Below, in pieces: positions 45,736 through 54,742 of a stretch of DNA of 64,000 nucleotides. The DNA lies in contig NZ_AP023179.1 in NCBI RefSeq assembly GCF_013426915.1, positions 620,001 to 684,000 of the forward strand, in the 5' to 3' direction. The translations under genes were made by a program, and so were the position numbers. This DNA comes from Paraburkholderia sp. PGU19 (GTDB lineage: Bacteria; Pseudomonadota; Gammaproteobacteria; Burkholderiales; Burkholderiaceae). The first letter of the stretch is position 1. The number at the start of each line of letters is the position of its first letter. The notes below the pieces were generated by a model. The model was not told the DNA's origin. It searched no databases and saw nothing but the letters and a program-made list of their open reading frames with translations.

Positions 45736-46965
45736 ATGCGCGTCGAACGGGTTCCATTCCGCTTACTCACTGCCGCGACGGCTGCCGTAATGCTGGCAGC
45801 ATGCGGACAAAAACAATCAGCACCTCCGCCTCAAACCCCTGAAGTCGGCGTCGTTTCGGTCGAGGCGCACGCCGTGCCCGTCGTCACCGAATTGCCGGGC
45901 CGCACCAGCGCGTTCCTCGTCGCGCAGGTGCGCGCGCGGGTCGACGGCATCGTGCTGCGCCGCGAGTTCACGGAAGGCACGCAGGTCAAGGCCGGCCAGC
46001 GTCTGTACAAGATCGATCCGGCGCCCTACATCGCGACGCTGAACAACGCGAAGGCGTCGCTCGCGAAGGCGCAGGCGAACCTCGTGTCGACCACCGCGCA
46101 GGCCAATCGCTACAAGGTGCTGGTCGCGGCGAACGCGGTGTCGAAGCAGGACTACGACAACGCCGTCGCATCCGAAGGCCAGGCAGCCGCCGACGTCGCA
46201 GCCGGCAAGGCCGCCGTCGATACCGCGCAGATCAACCTCGGCTATACGGACGTCGTGTCGCCTGTCACGGGCCAGGTCGGTATCTCTCAGGTGACGCCGG
46301 GCGCATACGTGCAGGCGAGCCAGGCGACGCTGATGTCGACCGTGCAGCAGCTCGATCCCGTCTACGTCGACGTTACGCAGTCGAGTCTCGCGGGCCTGAA
46401 GCTGCGCCGCGAAATCCAGGCTGGCCGGCTGAAGACCTCCGGCCCGGACGCGGCGAAGGTCGAACTGGTGCTCGAAGACGGCCGCGTCTATTCGGAGAAG
46501 GGCAAGCTGCAGTTCACCGACGTCACCGTCGACCAGACCACGGGCTCTGTGACGATCCGCGCGATCTTCCAGAACAAGGATCACGTGCTGCTGCCGGGCA
46601 TGTTCGTGCGCGCGCGCATCGAGGAAGGCGTCAACGAAAACGCGCTGCTGGTGCCGCAGATCGGCGTCACGCACGACCAGAAGGGCCAGCCGACGGCGCT
46701 CGTCCTCAATAAGGACAACAAGGTCGAACTGCGCACGCTGCAGGCCACGGCGACGTACGGCCAGTACTGGGTGGTCGAAGGCGGCCTGAATGCGGGCGAC
46801 CGCGTGATCGTGAACGGCGTCGACAAGGTGCGTCCGGGTGCAACGGCCAAGGCCGTGCCGGCACAACTGCCGCCGTCGCCCGCATCGGACGCAGCCGCGT
46901 CGGCTCCGGCCGGTGCACAGGCAGCCAGCGGCGCAGCCGCGGCCTCCGCTGCATCGGGCGCGTAA
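45736..46965 (+). CDS. bpeA: RND efflux periplasmic adaptor (membrane fusion) lipoprotein
   Basis: AcrA/MexA-type adaptor, 409 residues from ATG 45736. Lipobox LAAC with acylated Cys23. A long in-frame stretch upstream passes over the promoter and is not coding. Domains: barrel-sandwich/lipoyl halves (VRARVDGIVLRREFTEGTQVKAGQRLYKIDP, in parts), alpha-hairpin (about 95-165), second lipoyl half (VSPVTGQVGISQVTPGAYV) and beta-barrel (GSVTIRAIFQNKDHVLLPGMFV). The C-terminal tail is Ala/Ser-rich. It links the inner-membrane pump to the outer-membrane channel. First gene of the operon, 18 bp from the pump gene. Confidence 0.93.
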   Translation: MRVERVPFRLLTAATAAVMLAACGQKQSAPPPQTPEVGVVSVEAHAVPVVTELPGRTSAFLVAQVRARVDGIVLRREFTEGTQVKAGQRLYKIDPAPYIATLNNAKASLAKAQANLVSTTAQANRYKVLVAANAVSKQDYDNAVASEGQAAADVAAGKAAVDTAQINLGYTDVVSPVTGQVGISQVTPGAYVQASQATLMSTVQQLDPVYVDVTQSSLAGLKLRREIQAGRLKTSGPDAAKVELVLEDGRVYSEKGKLQFTDVTVDQTTGSVTIRAIFQNKDHVLLPGMFVRARIEEGVNENALLVPQIGVTHDQKGQPTALVLNKDNKVELRTLQATATYGQYWVVEGGLNAGDRVIVNGVDKVRPGATAKAVPAQLPPSPASDAAASAPAGAQAASGAAAASAASGA

Positions 46966-46983
46966 ACAAAGGGAGCCTGCTTC

Positions 46984-49900
46984 ATGGCAAAGTTTTTTAT
47001 CGATCGCCCGATCTTCGCGTGGGTGATCGCCATCATTCTGATGCTGGCGGGTCTGGCGTCGATCTTCACGTTGCCGGTCGCGCAATATCCGACGATTGCG
47101 CCGCCGGCCGTGCAGATCAGCGCGACGTATCCGGGCGCATCGGCGAAGACGGTTGAAAACACCGTCACGCAGGTGATCGAGCAGCAGATGAGCGGCCTCG
47201 ACCACTTGCTGTACCTGTCGTCGACTTCGGACGACTCGGGCACGGCCACCATCACGCTGACGTTCGCGGCGGGCACCAACCCCGACATCGCGCAGGTGCA
47301 GGTGCAGAACAAGCTGCAGCTCGCGACGCCGCTGTTGCCGCAAGCGGTGCAGCAGCTCGGCACGAAGGTGACGAAGTCGAGCAGCAGCTTCCTGCTGGTG
47401 ATGGCGTTCGTGTCGACTGACGGCAGCATGAACAAGTACGACCTCGCGAACTACGTCGCGTCAAACGTACAGGACCCGGTCAGCCGGATCGACGGCGTGG
47501 GTACGGTCACGCTGTTCGGCACGCAGTACGCGATGCGGATCTGGCTCGACGCCAACAAGCTGACCAACTTCGGCCTCACGCCGGTCGATGTCCAGGCCGC
47601 GCTGCAGGCGCAGAACGTTCAGGTGGCGGGCGGCTCGCTGGGCGGCACGCCGTCGGTGCCGGGCCAGCTGCTGCAGGCGACGATCAGCGAAGCGACGCTG
47701 CTGACCACGCCCGAGCAGTTCGGCAACATCCTGCTGAAGGTCAACCAGGACGGTTCGCAGGTGCGCCTCAAGGACGTCTCGCACATCGATCTGGGCGGCG
47801 AAAACTACAACTTCGACACCAAGTACAACGGTCAGCCGACGGCGGGCTTCGGTATCCAGCTGGCGACGGGCGCGAACGCGCTGGCGACGGCGAAGGCCGT
47901 GCGCGACAAGATCGACCAGTTGTCGAAATACTTCCCGCACGGTCTGGTCGTGAAGTATCCGTATGACACGACCCCGTTCGTGCGCCTGTCGATCGAAGAA
48001 GTGGTCAAGACGCTGCTCGAAGGTATCGTGCTGGTGTTCCTGGTCATGTACCTGTTCCTGCAGAACCTGCGCGCGACGTTGATTCCGACGATCGCCGTGC
48101 CGGTGGTGCTGCTCGGCACGTTCGCGATCATGAGCGCGGTGGGCTTCTCGATCAACGTGCTGTCGATGTTCGGTCTCGTGCTCGCAATCGGCCTGCTGGT
48201 GGACGATGCGATCGTGGTGGTGGAGAACGTCGAGCGGGTGATGTCCGAGGAAGGGCTGTCGCCACGCGAGGCAACCCGCAAGGCGATGGACCAGATCACG
48301 GGCGCGCTGATCGGCGTGGCGCTGGTGCTGTCGGCCGTGTTCGTGCCCGTCGCGTTTTCGGGCGGTTCGGTCGGCGCGATTTACCGGCAGTTCTCCCTGA
48401 CGATTGTGGCGGCGATGGTGCTGTCCGTGCTGGTCGCGTTGATTTTGACGCCCGCTCTGTGCGCGACGATCCTCAAGCCGATTCCGCAGGGTCATCACGA
48501 AGAGAAGAAGGGTTTTTTCGGCTGGTTCAACCGCAATTTCGACAAGAGCCGCGACAAGTATCACTCGGGCGTGCACCACGTGATCAAGCGCTCGGGCCGC
48601 TGGCTGATCATCTATCTGGTGGTGATCGTCGCGGTGGGCATGCTGTTCGTGCGTCTGCCGAAGTCGTTCCTGCCGGATGAAGACCAGGGCACGATGTTCG
48701 TGCTGGTGCAGACGCCGTCGGGCTCGACGCAGGAAACCACGGCGCGCGCGTTGAAGGACGTGTCCGACTACCTGCTCAACGATGAAAAGAGCATCGTCGA
48801 ATCGACCTTTACCGTGAACGGCTTCAGCTTCGCGGGCCGTGGCCAGAACGCCGGTCTCGTGTTCGTGCGGATGAAGGACTACGCGGAACGCCAGCATGCG
48901 AACCAGAAGGTGCAGGCGCTGGTGGGCCGGATGTTCATGCACTTCGTCGGCTACAAGAACGCGACTGTGTTTCCGGTCAATCCGCCGTCCATTCCCGAAC
49001 TGGGTACGGCGTCGGGCTTCGACTTCGAGCTGCAGGATCGCGCGGGTCTCGGTCACGATGCGCTGATGGCGGCGCGTAACCAGCTGCTCGGCATGGCAGG
49101 GAAGGACCCGATGCTCGCGCAGGTGCGTCCGAATGGTCTGAACGACACGCCGCAGTTCAAGGTGTCGATCGATCACGAGAAGGCGGCGTCGCAAGGCGTG
49201 AGCCTGGCGGCCATCGACCAGACGTTCTCGATTGCCTGGGCATCGCAGTACGTGAACAACTTCCTCGATACGGACAGCCGGATCAAGAAGGTGTACGTGC
49301 AGGCCGACCCGCGTTTCCGCATGACGCCGGAAAACCTGAACGACTGGTACGTGCGCAATTCGGCAGGCACGATGGTGCCGTTCTCGTCGTTCGCAAGCGG
49401 ACAGTGGACCTACGGTTCGCCGAAGCTCGAGCGCTACAACGGTATCTCGGCTGTCGAAATCCAGGGCCAGGCGTCGCCGGGTAAATCGACGGGTCAGGCA
49501 ATGACGGCGATGGAAGCGCTCGCGGCGAAGCTGCCGGCGGGTATCGGCTACGAGTGGACGGGCCTGTCGTTCCAGGAACGCCAGTCGGGTTCGCAGGCGC
49601 CGATTCTTTACGGCATCTCGATCCTCGTCGTGTTCCTGTGTCTGGCCGCGCTGTATGAAAGCTGGTCGATTCCGTTCTCGGTGATCATGGTGGTGCCGCT
49701 CGGCGTGCTGGGCGCGCTGCTCGCCGCGACGCTGCGCGGGCTGGAAAACGACGTGTTCTTCCAGGTCGGTCTGCTGACTACCGTGGGTCTGTCCGCGAAG
49801 AACGCGATTCTGATCGTCGAGTTCGCGCGCGAGTTGCAGCAAGGCGAAGGCATGGGGCCGGTCGAAGCGGCGCTCGAAGCGGCGCGTCTGCGGCTGCGCC

Positions 49901-50187
49901 CGATCCTGATGACGTCGCTCGCGTTCATTCTCGGCGTGCTGCCGCTCGCGATCAGCAACGGCGCGGGCTCGGCAAGCCAGCACGCGATCGGTACGGGCGT
50001 GATCGGCGGTATGCTGACGGCGACCTTCCTCGCGATTTTCATGATCCCGATGTTCTTCGTCGTGATTCGCGCGAAGTTCACGGGCGACAAGGAAGACCCG
50101 GACGAAGCGATGAAGCACTACAACGAGCACCATCCGCATGACCCGCAGGGTGGCAGCGGCCCGGGCAACGCCGGCGGAGGACATTGA
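46984..50187 (+). CDS. bpeB: RND (HAE1) multidrug efflux pump, inner membrane
   Basis: Proton-driven drug exporter of the AcrB/MexB type, 1,067 residues with 12 membrane helices and two large periplasmic loops. Seen: N-terminal [18 protein letters not shown], the TM4 proton relay [18 protein letters not shown] with paired Asp, the second-half TM10 motif [16 protein letters not shown] with the Lys, and [20 protein letters not shown] split by usual spacing. The C-terminal tail is His/Gly/Pro-rich ([13 protein letters not shown]). Its length is close to the 1,066-residue BpeB of B. pseudomallei as I recall it. It functions as a trimer with the adaptor and OprB. Confidence 0.95.
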   Translation: MAKFFIDRPIFAWVIAIILMLAGLASIFTLPVAQYPTIAPPAVQISATYPGASAKTVENTVTQVIEQQMSGLDHLLYLSSTSDDSGTATITLTFAAGTNPDIAQVQVQNKLQLATPLLPQAVQQLGTKVTKSSSSFLLVMAFVSTDGSMNKYDLANYVASNVQDPVSRIDGVGTVTLFGTQYAMRIWLDANKLTNFGLTPVDVQAALQAQNVQVAGGSLGGTPSVPGQLLQATISEATLLTTPEQFGNILLKVNQDGSQVRLKDVSHIDLGGENYNFDTKYNGQPTAGFGIQLATGANALATAKAVRDKIDQLSKYFPHGLVVKYPYDTTPFVRLSIEEVVKTLLEGIVLVFLVMYLFLQNLRATLIPTIAVPVVLLGTFAIMSAVGFSINVLSMFGLVLAIGLLVDDAIVVVENVERVMSEEGLSPREATRKAMDQITGALIGVALVLSAVFVPVAFSGGSVGAIYRQFSLTIVAAMVLSVLVALILTPALCATILKPIPQGHHEEKKGFFGWFNRNFDKSRDKYHSGVHHVIKRSGRWLIIYLVVIVAVGMLFVRLPKSFLPDEDQGTMFVLVQTPSGSTQETTARALKDVSDYLLNDEKSIVESTFTVNGFSFAGRGQNAGLVFVRMKDYAERQHANQKVQALVGRMFMHFVGYKNATVFPVNPPSIPELGTASGFDFELQDRAGLGHDALMAARNQLLGMAGKDPMLAQVRPNGLNDTPQFKVSIDHEKAASQGVSLAAIDQTFSIAWASQYVNNFLDTDSRIKKVYVQADPRFRMTPENLNDWYVRNSAGTMVPFSSFASGQWTYGSPKLERYNGISAVEIQGQASPGKSTGQAMTAMEALAAKLPAGIGYEWTGLSFQERQSGSQAPILYGISILVVFLCLAALYESWSIPFSVIMVVPLGVLGALLAATLRGLENDVFFQVGLLTTVGLSAKNAILIVEFARELQQGEGMGPVEAALEAARLRLRPILMTSLAFILGVLPLAISNGAGSASQHAIGTGVIGGMLTATFLAIFMIPMFFVVIRAKFTGDKEDPDEAMKHYNEHHPHDPQGGSGPGNAGGGH

Positions 50188-50188
50188 G

Positions 50189-51706
50189 ATGCCTAAATAT
50201 TCTTTGATGGCAGTGGCCGTCGCGCTGGTCGCCGCGGGCTGCACGATGGAGCCGAAGTACCATCAGCCGGCCGCGCCCGTGTCGGGCGCTTTCCCGAGCG
50301 ACGGCGTCTACGCGACGCAGCCCGTGCCTGGCGCGGGCGCGCGCTCGGCGAGCGGGCAGGCCGCCGTCGACATCGGCTGGCGCGACTTCTTCGTTGATCA
50401 GCGGCTGCAACAGTTGATCGAGATCGCGCTGAAGAACAACCGCGATCTGCGCGTGTCGGTGCTGAACATCGAGGCTTCGCGCGCTCAGTATCAGATCGTG
50501 CGCGCGGCGCTGATGCCGACACTCGACGCGTCCGCGTCACAGTCGAAATCGCGCACGCCGAAGGACCTGTCGTTCCTCAACCGGACGATCTCCAACCAGT
50601 ATTCGGTTGGCCTGAACGCATCGTGGGAAATCGACTTCTTCGGCCGCATCCGCAGCCTGAAGGACCAGGCGCTGGCGGAGTATCTGTCGACGGCGCAGGC
50701 GCGCAAGGCGGCGGAGATTGCGCTGGTTGCGTCGGTGGCGGATCAGTATCTGACGGTGCTGTCCTTTGACGATCTGCTGACAGTCACGGAGAACACGCTC
50801 AAGACCGCGCAAGAGTCGTATCGCATCACCAAGCTGCAGTACGACACGGGCACGGGTTCTGAGTTGGATCTGCGTCAGGCTGAGACGGTCGTCGAGCAGG
50901 CGAAAGCGGATCTGCAGTCGCAGGCGCGTCTGCGCGCACAGGCTGAGAATGCGCTGGTCCTGCTGGTCGGCGAACCGTTGCCGAGCGATCTTCCGGGCGG
51001 TCTCGCGCTCAACGACCAGGACCTGCTGACCGACATCCCCGCCGGTTTGCCGTCGGATCTGCTGACGCGCCGTCCCGATATCGCCGAAGCCGAGCAGAAC
51101 CTGCTCGCGGCGAACGCGAATATCGGCGCGGCGCGCGCGGCGTTCTTCCCGCGCGTCTCGCTGACGGGCAGCTTCGGCACGCTGAGCCCGACGCTCGGCG
51201 GGTTGTTCAAGCCGGGTTCGGCGGCGTGGAGTTTCGCGCCGCAGATCACGCTGCCGATATTCGAAGGCGGCCAGAACAAGGCGAACCTCGATCTCGCGAC
51301 CGTGCAGAAGAACATCCAGATCGCGCAGTACGAGAAGGCGATCCAGACTGCGTTCCGCGAAGTCGCGGACGGGCTGGCCGCGCGCGGCACGTACGATCAG
51401 CAGATCGCGGCGCTCGAGCGCAACACGTTTGCGGAACAGCGCCGTCTCGATCTGTCGGACCTGCGCTACCGAAACGGCGTCGACAGCTATCTCTCCGTGC
51501 TGACCGCGCAGACCGGCCTGTACGACGCGCAGCGGTCGCTCATCACGGCACGCACGGCGCGCCTGACGAACCTCGTCGATCTGTACAAGGCGCTGGGCGG
51601 CGGATGGATCGAGCGTGCGGGCGAACAGCCGCGTCCCGCCGACGCACCCGTCGACTACGGCGCAGCGAGCGCGCCCGTTGCCGCTTCGGCGGCGACGGCA
51701 GGCTGA
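50189..51706 (+). CDS. oprB: Outer-membrane efflux channel lipoprotein (OprM/OprB type)
   Basis: TolC-superfamily NodT-type outer-membrane factor, 505 residues from ATG 50189, one base after the pump stop, behind GGAGG. Lipobox VAAGC with acylated Cys18. Two outer-membrane efflux protein repeats: LEIEIALKNNRDLRVSVLNIE-like first repeat, RRPDIAEAEQNLLAANANIGAARAAFFPRVSL (in parts) in the second. The C-terminal half ends in AQTGLYDAQRSLITARTARLTNLVDLYKALGG, as in OprM. It forms the trimeric exit duct. The name oprB here means the Bpe efflux channel, not the sugar porin. Confidence 0.93.
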   Translation: MPKYSLMAVAVALVAAGCTMEPKYHQPAAPVSGAFPSDGVYATQPVPGAGARSASGQAAVDIGWRDFFVDQRLQQLIEIALKNNRDLRVSVLNIEASRAQYQIVRAALMPTLDASASQSKSRTPKDLSFLNRTISNQYSVGLNASWEIDFFGRIRSLKDQALAEYLSTAQARKAAEIALVASVADQYLTVLSFDDLLTVTENTLKTAQESYRITKLQYDTGTGSELDLRQAETVVEQAKADLQSQARLRAQAENALVLLVGEPLPSDLPGGLALNDQDLLTDIPAGLPSDLLTRRPDIAEAEQNLLAANANIGAARAAFFPRVSLTGSFGTLSPTLGGLFKPGSAAWSFAPQITLPIFEGGQNKANLDLATVQKNIQIAQYEKAIQTAFREVADGLAARGTYDQQIAALERNTFAEQRRLDLSDLRYRNGVDSYLSVLTAQTGLYDAQRSLITARTARLTNLVDLYKALGGGWIERAGEQPRPADAPVDYGAASAPVAASAATAG

Positions 51707-51751
51707 GGGCCTCGGTTCGAGCGACAGCCGCTTCTCATTTCTTGCAGTACG

Positions 51752-51782
51752 AAACGCCACGGCATGCCGTGGCGTTTTTTTT
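51752..51782 (+). terminator. Terminator of the efflux operon
   Basis: A perfect palindromic stem centred at 51764/51765 (AAACGCCACGGC with its complement) is followed by eight T, 46 bp after oprB. Confidence 0.92.
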
Positions 51783-51900
51783 GAGCCGCTCTCCTACAAA
51801 CCTTATCCGGATGGACAGTTCAGTTCTCCAGATCGTTTCTGAGCGTAGTTAGCCGTTAGCATCGCGCAGGGATCAACCAGGATTGATGATCCGCATCGTG

Positions 51901-51937
51901 GTTGTCAATTGACAACTAAATGAGAGCGCTCTACACT
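51901..51937 (+). promoter_or_regulatory. Palindromic promoter of the two-gene HicA-like/HTH module
   Basis: The exact 16-bp palindrome GTTGTCAATTGACAAC (51901-51916) contains a consensus -35 TTGACA (51909-51914). After a 17-bp spacer comes -10 TACACT (51932-51937, 4 of 6). The spacer holds a second palindrome, AGAGCGCTCT (51923-51932). A dimeric DNA-binding protein at the 16-bp site would block the -35. The expected transcription start (about 51943-51946) is only a few bases before the ATG at 51948. Confidence 0.8.
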
Positions 51938-51947
51938 GGAGTTACTG

Positions 51948-52325
51948 ATGAATCGTCGAAGTCATTCGAAGAAGGAAATCGAGTCGGCGCTCGGCCATGC
52001 GGAAGCAAACGGCTGGCGCGTCGTGCCTGGTACGGGCACCGGGCACGCGTGGGGGCGCATGTATTGCCCGTACAACGACACCGATTGCAGATGCGGCGAG
52101 TTCTGTATCGCCAGTATCTGGTGCACGCCGCGCAACGCAACCGGTCATGCAAGAACGTTGCGTCGCATTGTCGAGAACTGTGCGCCGCATCGTCAGAAGG
52201 TCATCTCTTTGCGTGTGATCGCCGATTCAAAACGGCGTACTCGCGAGCAGGATCAGCACGGGCAGCAACAGGAGCAGCAACCAGAGAAGGAAAAGGAGCA
52301 AACATGGAATACACCTTCACGCTGA
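51948..52325 (+). CDS. Small cysteine-rich HicA-like protein, function unknown
   Basis: 125 residues. N-terminal helix SKKEIESALGHAEANG is followed by GWRVVPGTGTGHAWGRMYCP, similar in pattern to the GW...G-S/G-H core of HicA mRNA-cleaving toxins; His33 would be the catalytic position. A Cys-rich segment (Cys40, 47, 49, 53, 59) could bind zinc and is not in HicA. ATGHARTLRRIVENC is a conserved-looking helix. The C-terminal ~30 residues are Gln/Glu/Lys-rich and partly overlap the next gene. ATG 51948 has GGAG eight bases upstream. I recognise it as a widespread hypothetical family, not a named one. The HicA link is inference from a short motif. Confidence 0.7.
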   Translation: MNRRSHSKKEIESALGHAEANGWRVVPGTGTGHAWGRMYCPYNDTDCRCGEFCIASIWCTPRNATGHARTLRRIVENCAPHRQKVISLRVIADSKRRTREQDQHGQQQEQQPEKEKEQTWNTPSR

Positions 52326-52828
52326 AGTACCGTCTGAGCGCGGAAGACTGCGATTTCGACGAGATCGTCGAGCGTCTAGCGGCCGAGGGTTGCGACGATG
52401 CCACCGTGGGTGTCGGTCAAGCGGGGCGGCTTGCGCTCGCGTTTGCACGCGAGGCGAAGAGCGCGACACATGCACTCGTGAGCGCGCTGAAGGACGTACT
52501 TCGCGCGGTGCCCACGGCGCAGCTGGTCGAAGCCGCGCCGGACTTCGTCGGGCTGACGGATGTCGCGGAAGTGGCGGGCGTGTCCCGCCAGAACATGCGC
52601 AAGCTGATGCAATCGCATGCCACGGAATTCCCCGCGCCTGTCCACGAGGGAAGCACGTCGCTATGGCATCTGTCGGACGTGCTCGAATGGATGCACGATC
52701 GCGGCGATTACGATATCGCGCCGGAAGTTTTCGAAGTCGCGAGGTCGGCGAAACAGCTCAATCTGATGAAGGAGGCTCGCAACCTGGAGCCGAAGGTAAC
52801 GCGACACTTCAACAATCTGGTCGCGTAA
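52304..52828 (+). CDS. Helix-turn-helix protein with ferredoxin-like N-domain, partner of the HicA-like protein
   Basis: 174 residues, starting inside the previous gene (22-bp overlap in another frame) behind AAAAGGAG, so translationally coupled. Residues 1-80 read as a beta-alpha-beta-beta-alpha-beta fold: EYTFTLKYRLS, DEIVERLAAEGC, GRLALAFAREA, HALVSALKDVLRAVP. An excisionase/MerR-like HTH follows at about 85-125: GLTDVAEVAGVSRQNMRKLMQ and a wing FPAPVHEGSTSLWHLSDVLEWM. It is a plausible DNA-binding autorepressor or antitoxin for the upstream palindromic promoter. No known family name can be given with confidence. Confidence 0.75.
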   Translation: MEYTFTLKYRLSAEDCDFDEIVERLAAEGCDDATVGVGQAGRLALAFAREAKSATHALVSALKDVLRAVPTAQLVEAAPDFVGLTDVAEVAGVSRQNMRKLMQSHATEFPAPVHEGSTSLWHLSDVLEWMHDRGDYDIAPEVFEVARSAKQLNLMKEARNLEPKVTRHFNNLVA

Positions 52829-52862
52829 TGTTCGAGTGAGTGTGAGTGCGGTGGGGCTGACG

Positions 52863-52893
52863 GCGTGCGCACGACTCGGGGTCATGCGCACGC
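52863..52893. terminator. GC-rich hairpin between convergent genes
   Basis: A 9-bp perfect stem (52863-52871 with 52885-52893) with a 13-nt loop, between the HTH gene and the NCS2 permease. No T run is present; a weak terminator is the simplest reading. Confidence 0.4.
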
Positions 52894-52917
52894 GGTAGAG
52901 ATGGCTATGGCTATCGG

Positions 52918-54333
52918 TTAGTGCATGTCGGCGGCACGCAGCATGTCGTCGCCGGCAACGGCGTCGTCTTTGCCGCCGCGTCCGTCGAAGTCGTGGCCGG
53001 CGCGACGAATATCGCGAGTCGCGGCGCGTTCGCCCTTCACACCATTGAAGATCAGGTTCAGCACCACAGCCGAAACCGACGCCAGCAGAATGCCGCTATG
53101 CAAAAGCGGTGACAGCGCGGGCGGCAGCTTCGAGAAGAAGTGCGGCGAGACGACGGGCACGAGACCAAGACCGATGCTGACCGCCACGATAAACAGGTTG
53201 TGATGGTTCTTCACGAAGTCGACTTTCGAGAGCACCTTGATCCCGTTCGCCGCCACCATCCCGAACATCACGATGCCTGCGCCGCCCAGCACGAACGACG
53301 GCACCGAAGCGACCACTTGCGCCATCTTCGGGAACAGGCCGAGCAGCACGAGAATCACGCCGCCCATCGCGCAGACAAAGCGGCTCTTGACGCCCGTCAC
53401 GCCGATCAGTCCGACGTTCTGCGAGAAAGACGTGTGCGGGAACGAGTTGAAGAGGCCGCCAATCAGCGTGCCGAGACCGTCCACGCGCAAGCCGCGCACG
53501 AGCGTCTTCTGATTGACGGGCCGGTCCACCATGTCGCCGACCGCGAGGAACATCCCTGTCGACTCAATGAACGTGACGAACATCACGGTGACCATCGTCG
53601 CGATCGAAAGCGGATCGAAGTGCGGCAAGCCGAAGTGAAACGGCATCACGAAGCCGACCCACGGCGCACTCGTCACGCCTTCCATGTTCACACGGCCCAG
53701 CAGCGCGGCAATCACGAAGCCTGCCACGATACCGAGCAGCACCGAGATGTTCGAGACGAAGCCCTTGCCGAACTTGTTGATGAGCAGAATCAGCATGAGC
53801 ACGACGAACGACAGCCCGAGATAGACGGGATTGCCGTAGTCCGGGTTGCCGACGCCGCCCGCCGCCCAGTTGATGCCGACTTCCATCAGCGAAAGCCCGA
53901 TCACCGAGATCACCACGCCCACCACGACGGGCGGGAAGAAGCGCAGCATCTTGCCGATCATCGGCGCGGCGATGATGCCGATCACACCCGCCGCGATCGT
54001 CGATCCGAAGATATCGAGTATGCCGAGGCTGGGATTCGTGCCGATCGCGATCATTGGGCCGACGGCGGCGAACGTGCAACCCATGATGACAGGCAAGCGG
54101 ATGCCGAAGATCCACAGGCCAAGCGTCTGGATCAGTGTGGCGATACCGCAGGAAAAGAGGTCGGCGCTGATGAGAAAGGCGATTTGCTCTTTCGGCAGCT
54201 TGAGCGCGCTGCCGATGATCAGCGGCACGGCAACGGCCCCTGCGTACATCACCAGTACGTGCTGAATGCCGAGCGTCAGCAACTGGCCGAAGGGCAGTCG
54301 CTCGTCGCACGGATGAACCGTGTTCGAGTGCAT
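52918..54333 (-). CDS. NCS2 (nucleobase:cation symporter) permease, xanthine/uric acid type
   Basis: Inner-membrane nucleobase symporter, 471 residues from ATG 54333 (MHSNTVHPCDERLPFGQLL), preceded by GGAGAGAGA. A longer frame to 54588 gives a non-family tail. About 14 membrane segments. NCS2 hallmarks: the QH motif in TLGIQHVLVMYAGA, TFIESTGMFLAVGD in TM8 with the conserved acidic residue, and the NAT signature QNVGLIGVTGVKSR in TM10. The QN-G-T pattern and segment order fit the xanthine/uric acid branch (XanQ, UacT) more than uracil permeases. Confidence 0.88.
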   Translation of the reverse strand: MHSNTVHPCDERLPFGQLLTLGIQHVLVMYAGAVAVPLIIGSALKLPKEQIAFLISADLFSCGIATLIQTLGLWIFGIRLPVIMGCTFAAVGPMIAIGTNPSLGILDIFGSTIAAGVIGIIAAPMIGKMLRFFPPVVVGVVISVIGLSLMEVGINWAAGGVGNPDYGNPVYLGLSFVVLMLILLINKFGKGFVSNISVLLGIVAGFVIAALLGRVNMEGVTSAPWVGFVMPFHFGLPHFDPLSIATMVTVMFVTFIESTGMFLAVGDMVDRPVNQKTLVRGLRVDGLGTLIGGLFNSFPHTSFSQNVGLIGVTGVKSRFVCAMGGVILVLLGLFPKMAQVVASVPSFVLGGAGIVMFGMVAANGIKVLSKVDFVKNHHNLFIVAVSIGLGLVPVVSPHFFSKLPPALSPLLHSGILLASVSAVVLNLIFNGVKGERAATRDIRRAGHDFDGRGGKDDAVAGDDMLRAADMH

Positions 54334-54742
54334 CTTGTCTCTCTCCACATCTGGTTTTGGGATGACTCCAAGGTATGCGGGACGAAAAAGCGCGACAAGA
54401 CTACTGCTTCCTATTTCAACCTTTGCCGGGGCGATATGCCTGGACCAGATTTGGAACGGATACTTGATGCGAGATTGGAGAAATTCGCCGGAAGTCCTTG
54501 TGCCGTGGTGGCTTGCGGGAATTTCATCAATCCGGCGCGCCGCCGCGACGTACGCGTGCCCATATGATGTGTATTGCGGTTCGCACATAATGCGTTTTCG
54601 GGGCGCACTTCTTTTGGGGTGGGTTAACCCGCAACGATGGGCGGTGACGTGTGAAAATGATCGTCCGCCGCCCGGTCCGCGCGAAGCAGGCGTCCGCGTG
54701 CAATAACTTCCACGGCAACCACCTGATCAACGCATCGCATTC
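54334..54742. other. Intergenic region between the NCS2 permease and the xylulokinase-like gene
   Basis: 409 bp between divergent genes. A GGGTTAACCC palindrome lies at 54621-54630. Open frames here are short and lack ribosome-binding sites and family features. I see no consensus promoter, riboswitch or gene. Confidence 0.6.

Noticed and set aside
47461..50244. A 927-codon antisense open frame opposite the efflux pump gene
   Set aside because: Same composition effect; Arg/His/Gln-rich and no family features, fully shadowed by bpeB.
54320..54706. A 128-codon open frame in the NCS2-xylB gap
   Set aside because: No ribosome-binding site, no domain, and it overlaps the NCS2 start region; composition is not gene-like.
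54334..54742. Purine riboswitch upstream of the NCS2 permease
   Set aside because: I could not find the conserved junction or loop-loop pattern of a purine riboswitch in this stretch.
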